Source: Candidatus Bipolaricaulota bacterium (GTDB lineage Bacteria > Bipolaricaulota > Bipolaricaulia > UBA7950 > UBA9294). From it: a DNA stretch of 8,156 nucleotides. Positions 1 to 5,549 of the stretch are shown one piece after another (positions within the stretch are counted from its first letter, which is position 1; every line of letters starts with the position of its first letter). The position numbers and the translations under genes are program-made. Under the pieces are notes generated by a model. That model saw only the letters and a program-made list of their open reading frames with translations. It did not search any database and was not told the origin of the DNA. Location of the stretch: NCBI GenBank assembly GCA_030612485.1, contig JAUWNS010000102.1, positions 1 through 8,156 of the forward strand, given 5' to 3'.

Positions 1-108
1 AAGGATCGACGCGGCGAGGATCGTTGTCTTGCGCTTGGTCAAGAGCTTCACGACGGGAGAGACGAAATCTCTTATCCGTTCTCTCTGCGCCTCATCGCGA
101 CCGTTCAA
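1..108 (-). CDS. ABC transporter permease, DppC/OppC type, N-terminal fragment with TTG start, truncated by window edge
   Basis: Only 36 codons are inside the window; the frame is open to base 1. The translation is hydrophilic and basic (for example DEAQRERIRDF, then KLLTKRKTT) and then becomes hydrophobic (ILAASIL), as in the cytoplasmic tail before the first helix of DppC/OppC proteins. Position directly after a DppB-type gene supports this. Upstream in frame there is only the stop codon of the previous permease, six codons away, and no ATG or GTG lies between. TTG at 108 is therefore the natural start, and it has GAGGGGG 7 bases upstream. Assignment rests mainly on context and on the charge-then-hydrophobic pattern. 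ATPase genes of the transporter would be expected beyond base 1. Confidence 0.7.
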   Translation of the reverse strand, partial: MNGRDEAQRERIRDFVSPVVKLLTKRKTTILAASIL

Positions 109-115
109 TATGCTT

Positions 116-122
116 CCCCCTC
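116..122 (-). promoter_or_regulatory. Ribosome binding site deciding the TTG start of the DppC-type permease
   Basis: GAGGGGG lies 7 bases before TTG at 108 and 1 base after the stop codon of the upstream permease. No other start codon is available in frame between that stop and TTG, so this site fixes the start. Confidence 0.7.
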
Positions 123-123
123 T

Positions 124-1071
124 CTACTGATACCGGATTCGTGGATCCAGTGAAGCGTAGGTTAGATCCGTGATGAAGTTGATAACAACATACAACACCG
201 CAACGACCATCATGATTCCCTGGATGACCGGGTAGTCTCGCTTGAGGACCGACTGAACGATGAGGCTCCCCACCCCTGGCAGTGCGAACACGTTCTCGGT
301 GACGACCGCTCCCGACACCAACGAGGCAAAGGTGAACGAGACGACTGTCATGATGGGGATCGAGGCGTTCCGCAACGCGTGTTTGACGATCACCATCCGC
401 TCGATCAGTCCTTTGGCTCTTGCTGTCGTGATGTAGTCGGCCTGCAGTACGTCGAGCATGCTCGACCGGGTCGTGCGGGCGACCAGCGCCGCGTTGACGA
501 ATCCAAGGGAGAACGCAGGGAGGATGAGGTTCTTTAGGTTTCCCAGGTTTCCCGTGGCAAGGATGGATGTGAAGCCCGAACTCGGTAGCCAGTGAAGCTT
601 CCCAGCGATCACCGTCATCAGCATCAACCCCAACCAGAAGCTGGGGATGGATGCTCCGGCAAGTGCAAAAAGTAGGAACGTGTTATCCGCCCAACTGTTC
701 GGTTTGAGCGCAGAGAGCACCCCCCCTGGAATACCGATCCCGACGACGACCAACAGTGCCATCAGACCGAGCAGGATACTCGTCTCCGCGCGCTGGCCGA
801 TGATATGGAGCACCGGCTGGCGGTGGAAGAGGGATTCGCCTAAGTCGCCGCGAAAGAAATTCGTGAAGTAGTGATAAAACTGGACAAGCATCGGCTGGTC
901 AAGCCCCCAGCTCACCCTCAGTTGTTCGATCTGTTCAGGTGTTGCGTTCGCTCCCAGCATCACCGCCGCGGGATCCCCAGGGACAAGTTGCATCAGGATG
1001 AATGTAATAGTGATCACCAGGAAGGTGCTCACCAGCATCCCAATACCGCGACGAGCGATGAACGAAAACAT
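124..1071 (-). CDS. ABC transporter permease, DppB/OppB type
   Basis: This inner-membrane permease, 315 residues, forms half of the translocation channel for the ligand brought by the upstream binding protein. The N-terminal helix (about 9-30) ends in QLVPGDPA, the hallmark of DppB/OppB proteins. The periplasmic segment (about 40-95) contains LGLDQP-like WGLDQPMLVQFYHY and GDLGESLFHRQPV, and five further hydrophobic helices follow. The cytoplasmic EAA loop reads DYITTARAKGL (about 211-221), the site that contacts the ATPase. FALPGVGSLIVQSVLKRDYPVIQG and the C-terminal YASLDPRIRY are also standard. Length and topology are complete. ATG has GAGGA about 9 bases upstream. The gene is separated from the binding protein by an 81-base gap holding a hairpin and from the next permease by 15 bases. 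Substrate is as uncertain as for the binding protein. Confidence 0.95.
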   Translation of the reverse strand: MFSFIARRGIGMLVSTFLVITITFILMQLVPGDPAAVMLGANATPEQIEQLRVSWGLDQPMLVQFYHYFTNFFRGDLGESLFHRQPVLHIIGQRAETSILLGLMALLVVVGIGIPGGVLSALKPNSWADNTFLLFALAGASIPSFWLGLMLMTVIAGKLHWLPSSGFTSILATGNLGNLKNLILPAFSLGFVNAALVARTTRSSMLDVLQADYITTARAKGLIERMVIVKHALRNASIPIMTVVSFTFASLVSGAVVTENVFALPGVGSLIVQSVLKRDYPVIQGIMMVVAVLYVVINFITDLTYASLDPRIRYQ

Positions 1072-1099
1072 CTTAAGAACTCCTCATTTAGTGTTAAAC

Positions 1100-1130
1100 G
1101 CCCCTCCACCGCTTATGGCGGCAGAGGGGC
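1100..1130 (-). terminator. Intercistronic hairpin between binding protein and permease genes (attenuator or mRNA stabiliser)
   Basis: In minus-strand RNA a 13-base-pair stem forms: GCCCCUC pairs with GAGGGGC, two G-U wobbles come next, then four more GC pairs close a 5-base loop. The wobbles exist only in the minus-strand transcript; on the plus strand they are C-A mismatches, which supports the direction. Only three U residues follow (CGTTTAAC), so full termination is unlikely. Such a hairpin after a binding-protein gene usually protects its mRNA or lowers permease expression. Confidence 0.72.
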
Positions 1131-1152
1131 CACGTGTTCCAGTATCTAGTGG

Positions 1153-2754
1153 TTACTTTCTCCAGGTGTTCCAGAAGTACGGCGAGAGCATCGGAGGATT
1201 CTCCGGCGTGCCGTAGCTGCCGCCGATCTCCGCGCGCATCAGGTGCAACTGGAAGGCATCACCGAACTTGAGCGCTGGGATCTGCTCGTACCAGAGTTCC
1301 ATGATCTCTTCCCACTTCGCGTAGCGAACAGCGAAGTCGGTGATCTTGTTCAGCTCGTTGCGGAGCGTCTGGATCTCCGGCGTGTCCCACCAGCCTGCGT
1401 AGGCCGGGTTAAGCATCAGGACCAACGACGGGTCCGGAGTGGTGCTGTAGTACGAGAAAGCAATTTCCCACTTTGGATTATCCGGGTCGTCCTTGCTGTT
1501 GCGGATAGAGAAGAATGTCGCCTTGTCGTAGACCTGAAGGTCTACGTTGAATCCAGCATTCTTCAGCTGGTCGGTCACAACGAGCGCCTGGTTATACTGC
1601 GATGTCATGTCCTGAGCGACGATGATCCGGATCGGCTCATTGTCATATCCGGCATCCGCAGCCATCTGCTGTGCCTTGGCAGGATCCTTCGCGTTGTACA
1701 GTCCCGCTCCGGCGTCATCGGTGTACCAACGGATCCCCGGGGCAAAGTAGCTGGAATTCAGGCTCCAGAACGTCGGATCCCCGTAACCGGCGAGCATGAT
1801 CGCTTCCATGTCGAGTGCGGTGATGACCGCTCGCTTCAGCGCGTAGTTGGTTGCCAGGAGGCTATTCCTGTTGTTGATGAGCGCGATCGGGTAGATCGGT
1901 GGATGGTCGGTGATGATCGCGACCACACCGGCGTTCCCTTCTACGCTCACTAGGAGGTCGTTCGGGATGTTCACGGCGTAGTCGTAGGTTCCCGACTCGA
2001 TTCCGACAAGACGAGCGTTGTCCTCGGAGACGAAGAAGAACTGCAGCTTGTCGAAGTAGGCGACCTTCTCGCCAGCGAAACCGCTCGCAGCGGCTGGCGA
2101 ACTCGCGTAGCCGGCGAAGCGTTCGAGGAGGATGTAGTCCCCGGCCTTCCACTCCACGAACGTGTATGGCCCTGTCCCGATGACGTCTTCCGGCGCGATC
2201 GGCTGATCACCAGCGACCTCGACGATCTCCTTCGGGTAGATGCTCGGCCCGCCGTAGATGTTTGCCAGGTAGGTAGTCATCGGCGCGAACGGTTCATCCA
2301 GGGTTATCTGAATGGTGTAATCGTTCAGAGCAACTAGTTCGACCACGTGACTCCACAGAGCCTTCGAGGTCAAGCCGTACTCGCCCCAGCGATTCATCGA
2401 TGCGATGACATCATCAGCTTTCATCTCCTCGCCGTTGTGGAACAGAACCCCACGTCGCAGGTAGAAGGTCGCCGTCGTTCCGGTCTCATCGAGATTCCAG
2501 CTGAGTGCAAGCATCGGCTGGGGCGTGTAGTCCTTGTCGAATGCAAATAATCCTTCCAATATGTGCCGTGCAGGGATACTGGCTGCTACACCTGTATCCA
2601 TCTGCATATCAAGCTTTCCCGGCTCCGAAGCAAGAGCGCATCGAAGCGTTCCGCCGTAGCTCGGCCCCTCTCCTCCCAATGCGGACAAACCAGTTCCGAT
2701 GAGGAGCACGAGCGAAAGAACAAAAACACTGTACAGAGTCCATTTACGACTCAT
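1153..2754 (-). CDS. ABC transporter periplasmic solute-binding protein, family 5 (DppA/OppA type)
   Basis: This 533-residue extracytoplasmic receptor delivers its ligand to the two permeases downstream. Residues 1-4 are basic (MSRK), about 5-23 form a hydrophobic segment, and LSALGG (23-28) offers a signal-peptidase I site near residue 25. There is no Cys lipobox, so it should be soluble in a periplasm. The mature part begins YGGTLRCALASEPGKLD and then shows the SBP_bac_5 signature: LALSWNLDETGTTATFYLRRGVLFHNG with MKADDVIASMNRW. GTGPYTFVEW, NNRNSLLATNYALKRAVITALD and the late AFSYYSTTPDP stretch fit the two-lobed family-5 fold, normal length 500-550. ATG has AGGAGG 5 bases upstream. Family-5 proteins carry di- and oligopeptides, nickel, sugars or opines; the adjacent nucleobase and hydantoin genes hint at an amide-type ligand, but binding residues do not settle it. 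Confidence 0.93.
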   Translation of the reverse strand: MSRKWTLYSVFVLSLVLLIGTGLSALGGEGPSYGGTLRCALASEPGKLDMQMDTGVAASIPARHILEGLFAFDKDYTPQPMLALSWNLDETGTTATFYLRRGVLFHNGEEMKADDVIASMNRWGEYGLTSKALWSHVVELVALNDYTIQITLDEPFAPMTTYLANIYGGPSIYPKEIVEVAGDQPIAPEDVIGTGPYTFVEWKAGDYILLERFAGYASSPAAASGFAGEKVAYFDKLQFFFVSEDNARLVGIESGTYDYAVNIPNDLLVSVEGNAGVVAIITDHPPIYPIALINNRNSLLATNYALKRAVITALDMEAIMLAGYGDPTFWSLNSSYFAPGIRWYTDDAGAGLYNAKDPAKAQQMAADAGYDNEPIRIIVAQDMTSQYNQALVVTDQLKNAGFNVDLQVYDKATFFSIRNSKDDPDNPKWEIAFSYYSTTPDPSLVLMLNPAYAGWWDTPEIQTLRNELNKITDFAVRYAKWEEIMELWYEQIPALKFGDAFQLHLMRAEIGGSYGTPENPPMLSPYFWNTWRK

Positions 2755-2894
2755 TATTGCCTCCTGTTGTTTTTTCGTTGACTTGTTGACCTATTCCAAC
2801 AAAACAGATTCTGTCCTCTAGCTCTCACCTCCCTCCCTCTTCCAATTTTGAGGATAGGAATAGATGAATAACACGTTCCGCCTGCTCTATCTTC
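2755..2894 (-). other. 140-base gap between gntR and the binding-protein gene: purine-rich leader
   Basis: On the minus strand this gap holds a purine-rich tract (2825-2843, GGAAGAGGGAGGGAGGTGA), the inverted repeat described separately, and the AGGAGG ribosome site of the binding protein (2760-2765). No convincing -35/-10 pair and no terminator was found, so the binding protein may be read from the gntR promoter. GGAGGTGA at 2825-2832 is a perfect anti-Shine-Dalgarno complement with no start codon at normal distance after it. Confidence 0.5.
2783..2802. promoter_or_regulatory. Candidate operator upstream of the solute-binding protein gene: TTGTTG-N8-CAACAA
   Basis: A perfect 6-base inverted repeat with an 8-base spacer lies 29 to 48 bases upstream of the binding-protein start codon. 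Its centre spacing equals that of the repeat in front of gntR, and both read TTGnnnGAAT on the minus strand. An overlapping direct repeat GTTGAC occurs at 2777-2782 and 2785-2790 on the plus strand. I infer a regulator site, possibly for the GntR protein; no clear promoter is visible next to it. Confidence 0.4.
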
Positions 2895-3602
2895 TCATGC
2901 TTCCCAGATTTCATGCATCCGCTGCCAGTGTTCGGACATCCTATCGAAGGCTAATTCCGGGTTGCCTTGCACGATCGCGTGCAAAATCTCGCTGTGCAAC
3001 TCGACTACCTGTTCCAGGTCGGAGACGTTCTTGAGATAGTAGTGATGAGTGAACTCGCGGTAGATCTTCTGATCCATAGAGTTGATCAGGGGGATCACGG
3101 CCGCTGTGATCAGCCGGTTCCCTGTGGCTTCAGCAAGGGCAAAGTGGAATTCCTTATCGGCCTCGAAGTAGGAGCTGAAATTGCCGCTTTGCGCCTGGAC
3201 TCGCATCTCCTGAAGGATACCTTCGATCTTTGCGAAATGACCATTCGCTCCTTTCCGGGCGATGTATGCCGCGATCGGAGGCTCTAGTACCTCACGTGCC
3301 TCCATTACCTCGAGGCAGCCGGCCTCGCTCTCGATCAGGTGAGGTGCGCTCTCTTCCTCATCCGAGGAGGGTGACTTGCGAACGTAGTTTCCACTACCTG
3401 GTTTCGATTCGATCAGGCCGACCGCCTGCAACGCAGACAGTGCCTCCCGAATCGAGGGGCGACTGACCCCCATCTGCTCTGCCAACTCAAATTCAGAGGG
3501 GAGCTTGCTTCCTACAGGGAAGCTATCGTTCTTGATAGCTTCAATGATCTGCTCGGCGGCGATCGCGGAGACCTTTCTTGGACGCACCTTTTCAAAGGGC
3601 AT
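2895..3602 (-). CDS. GntR-family transcriptional regulator, FadR subfamily with FCD ligand domain
   Basis: This 235-residue dimeric DNA-binding protein probably controls the neighbouring transporter and catabolic genes. Residues about 8-75 are the winged helix: KLPSEFELAEQMGVSRPSIREALSAL carries the recognition helix (about 46-57) and GLIESKPGSGNYV the wing. Residues about 90-235 are an all-helical FCD domain, with a D149-x3-H153 pair in EADKEFHFALAEATGN followed by H203 (LHSEIL) and H225 (SEHWQRM). That is the metal- and carboxylate-binding pattern of FCD proteins, so a small acid or carbamoyl-acid effector is plausible. An acidic linker (SSDEEES, 79-85) joins the domains. ATG is preceded by AAAGGAG at 7 bases. 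It has its own promoter 45 to 75 bases upstream and an inverted repeat at the predicted start site, which suggests autoregulation. Family is certain; targets and ligand are inferred. Confidence 0.93.
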   Translation of the reverse strand: MPFEKVRPRKVSAIAAEQIIEAIKNDSFPVGSKLPSEFELAEQMGVSRPSIREALSALQAVGLIESKPGSGNYVRKSPSSDEEESAPHLIESEAGCLEVMEAREVLEPPIAAYIARKGANGHFAKIEGILQEMRVQAQSGNFSSYFEADKEFHFALAEATGNRLITAAVIPLINSMDQKIYREFTHHYYLKNVSDLEQVVELHSEILHAIVQGNPELAFDRMSEHWQRMHEIWEA

Positions 3603-3622
3603 CGAGTCACTCCTTTTGTGGG

Positions 3623-3640
3623 TGGCCTGTCATTCGGCCA
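3623..3640. promoter_or_regulatory. Candidate operator at the gntR transcription start: TGGCC-N8-GGCCA
   Basis: A perfect 5-base inverted repeat with an 8-base spacer lies immediately downstream of the -10 element and covers the predicted transcription start. A protein bound here would block initiation, and the adjacent gene encodes a GntR regulator, so autoregulation is a reasonable guess. The arms are short and an RNA hairpin or chance are alternatives. Confidence 0.4.
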
Positions 3641-3646
3641 AGTTGT

Positions 3647-3675
3647 ATGATAGCATTACCGGATCCACGTGTCAA
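3647..3675 (-). promoter_or_regulatory. Sigma-70-type promoter of the GntR regulator gene
   Basis: Read on the minus strand, a perfect -35 TTGACA (3675-3670) is followed by a 17-base spacer and a -10 TATCAT (3652-3647). TG one base before the -10 gives an extended -10. The transcription start should fall near 3640, leaving a leader of about 37 bases before the ATG at 3602. This is the best promoter in the window. It lies in the 107-base gap after adenine deaminase, so the regulator and transporter genes can be expressed independently of the upstream operon. Confidence 0.8.
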
Positions 3676-3709
3676 GCCGATCGTACGGGTACAAATCTCG
3701 CAGGGCCCC

Positions 3710-5485
3710 TCAGTCCAGGAATAAACTTGTGATCTTGTGCTGTTTGACGTCCACCAGTCCGTGGTCGGTGATCCCCAACTCGGGGACGGTCGGCAAGGAG
3801 ACGAACGAGAGGGCCATGAACGGCGTTTCTAGGGTACAGCCGAGATCACGAGCAGCGTCCCTAACAGCAGCGAGCTTCTTGTCGACCACCACTGTTTCTT
3901 CCTCGCTCATCAGACCGCAAAGGGGGAGTGGTAAGAGGGCCCGCACCGCCCCTTCTTTAACAACAACGAATCCGCCCTGCGCTTCGACCAGAGCCTGCAC
4001 AGCGATCCGCATGTCGTGTGGGTCGACCCCGACAACAACGATGTTGTGGTGATCGTGGGCGACGCTCCCGGCGATCGCTCCCTTCTTGAGGCCGAACCCG
4101 TGAATGAACCCGCGGCCGATATTCCCGTTCTTCCCGTAACGTTCCACGCAGCAGATCGGGAGGACATCTTGTTCGACGTCCGGGAGGACAATACCATCCT
4201 TCACCGTCAGCGTTGCCTCTATTGCGTTGTTCACAATCTGTCCAGAGATGAGTTCGATCACACGGGCGCGGATCGATTCACCGCTACCTGGCATCGTGAA
4301 GGCATCGTCAATGAGCTTGTGGTGTAACTTGACCGTGTGCCGTAGGTTATCGGGGTAGGAAACGTGAGGGAGATCGACAACAAGACGCCCCTCCTCCACC
4401 ACAAGCCTACCGTTGGCGAAGACGCGTTCCGGTTCGATCTGCTCGAGGGAAGGAGAGAGGATGAAATCTGCGTGCCGACCGGGTGCAATCGATCCGATCA
4501 GGTGATCGATGCGGAAGTGCTGCGCGGTATTCAGTGTTGCCATCTGAATCGCCTGTATCGGGTCGAGGCCAAGCTCGATCGCTCGGTTAACATTGTAGCT
4601 GATGTGTCCCTCGCAAAGGATGTCGGAGGTGTGTTTGTCATCCGTGCAGAACATAAGATTCCGCGTATCTATTCTGTATTCGATCACACCCCTAATCAGA
4701 TCGTCGAGATTCCGCTCGCTCGATCCCTCGCGGATCATCACCGCCATCCCCAGTTCCATGCGCGCCCGCAACTCCGCAAAGGTAACACACTCGTGATCGT
4801 CAGAGAGCCCGGCGGTTGCGTAGGCCTGAAGCGCCAAGCCGTCGAGCCCGATAGCGTGTCCGTTCGCGATCTTTCCACGCCGGTGCGCAGCGATGATCTT
4901 CGATAGGTGTTCCTCGCTGAGACGGTCGATCTTCGATGGATCGAGCTCACCCAGGCTCACCGCACGCGGGTGATCGAGGAGGCGTTCTGTCTCCTCGACG
5001 CCGAGGACGCCGCCGGTCGTCTCCCGCCCGGGCGCCGTCGGAACCCGCGATGAGACCTCGATGAAGATCCGATACGGCAATGCGTCAATCCTGTGCATGA
5101 ACGCTATCAGTCCCTCATAGCCCGCAACGTTGGCGATCTCCATCGGATCGATCAACAGGGTCGTCGTCCCCTGGGGGACGATCACCTCGGAGAGCGCCGC
5201 AGGGGTGAGGAGGGTCGATTCGATATGGCAGTGGGCGTCGATCAGGCCAGGGATCGCGTACATGTCATCGCCCTCGAAGATCGCGATCGGCCTCACGGGA
5301 GGACTCTCCGGAGAGATGGTAACCACCCGCCCCGCCTTGATCCCGATGTTCGTCAAGACGACATTGCCACTGTACACGTTAACCAACCGGACATTCTTAA
5401 CGAGGAGGTCGAGTGGTTCCCGTCCGTATGCCGCGTTGATCTGGGATTTCAGCTCGTTCAGTCTCTCCCCGTCACTCTGGATCAC
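3710..5485 (-). CDS. ade: Adenine deaminase, GTG start
   Basis: This cytoplasmic metalloenzyme converts adenine to hypoxanthine and ammonia. Its 591 residues match the usual 570-600. Visible marks are GLIDAHCHIEST (80-91, metal ligands H85/H87), the likely bridging glutamate E180 in LGEL, NGHA (H210), SDDHE (H231), MIREGSSERNLDDL (250-263), FCTDDKHTSD (279-288), GSIAPGRHADF (331-341) and the C-terminal SVAHDHHN (474-481) typical of this family alone. Two departures stand out: the MMNFPGV-like stretch normally after the bridging glutamate is replaced by LDPSKID, and the Ser of AHDSHN is His479. These might mark a subfamily or altered specificity. Start is GTG with AAGGGGG 6 bases upstream; the next in-frame ATG is about 75 codons in and would remove the first strand. 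It lies 48 bases after the hydantoinase, probably in the same transcript. Family assignment is strong. Confidence 0.93.
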   Translation of the reverse strand: MIQSDGERLNELKSQINAAYGREPLDLLVKNVRLVNVYSGNVVLTNIGIKAGRVVTISPESPPVRPIAIFEGDDMYAIPGLIDAHCHIESTLLTPAALSEVIVPQGTTTLLIDPMEIANVAGYEGLIAFMHRIDALPYRIFIEVSSRVPTAPGRETTGGVLGVEETERLLDHPRAVSLGELDPSKIDRLSEEHLSKIIAAHRRGKIANGHAIGLDGLALQAYATAGLSDDHECVTFAELRARMELGMAVMIREGSSERNLDDLIRGVIEYRIDTRNLMFCTDDKHTSDILCEGHISYNVNRAIELGLDPIQAIQMATLNTAQHFRIDHLIGSIAPGRHADFILSPSLEQIEPERVFANGRLVVEEGRLVVDLPHVSYPDNLRHTVKLHHKLIDDAFTMPGSGESIRARVIELISGQIVNNAIEATLTVKDGIVLPDVEQDVLPICCVERYGKNGNIGRGFIHGFGLKKGAIAGSVAHDHHNIVVVGVDPHDMRIAVQALVEAQGGFVVVKEGAVRALLPLPLCGLMSEEETVVVDKKLAAVRDAARDLGCTLETPFMALSFVSLPTVPELGITDHGLVDVKQHKITSLFLD

Positions 5486-5491
5486 GTTGTA

Positions 5492-5498
5492 CCCCCTT
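5492..5498 (-). promoter_or_regulatory. Ribosome binding site deciding the GTG start of adenine deaminase
   Basis: AAGGGGG lies 6 bases before GTG at 5485. The next in-frame ATG is far inside the conserved domain. The same AGGGGG core is used in front of the TTG of the DppC-type gene, which suggests this organism pairs rare start codons with a G-rich Shine-Dalgarno. Confidence 0.7.
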
Positions 5499-5530
5499 AA
5501 CTCAGTCGAAGTTGGCTGTCAAACTAATAT

Positions 5531-5549
5531 CCCTTACCTCTCATAAGGG
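5531..5549. repeat. Inverted repeat over the hydantoinase stop codon (CCCTTA-N7-TAAGGG)
   Basis: Perfect 6-base arms flank a 7-base loop; one arm contains the TAA stop. No U-run follows on the minus strand, so it is not a standard terminator. It may act as a weak 3' processing or stabilising structure before the 48-base gap to adenine deaminase, or be chance. Confidence 0.35.

Noticed and set aside
1243..1953. Long open frame on the plus strand opposite the binding-protein gene (236 codons)
   Set aside because: It is antisense to a clearly conserved gene, has no recognisable domain and no convincing ribosome site; it arises from the codon bias of the real gene.
2769..2775. Plus-strand T-run as a terminator
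   Set aside because: No plus-strand gene ends here and no GC-rich stem precedes it; on the minus strand it is simply an A-run in front of the AGGAGG site.
2844..2894. Promoter for the binding-protein gene just after gntR
   Set aside because: TATCCT and CAGAAT could be weak -10 elements, but no TTGACA-like hexamer stands 16 to 18 bases upstream of either.
3690..3709. Terminator after adenine deaminase
   Set aside because: Only a short AGGGCCCT palindrome with no loop and no U-run is present; this cannot be called a terminator.
4364..4906. Long open frame on the plus strand opposite adenine deaminase (180 codons)
   Set aside because: It is the complement of conserved adenine deaminase sequence and shows no family features of its own.
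5517..5522. TTGACA on the minus strand in the gap before adenine deaminase as a -35 element
   Set aside because: At 16 to 18 bases downstream only TTAAGG/TAAGGG-like sequence is found, a poor -10 that would also overlap the ribosome site of the GTG start.
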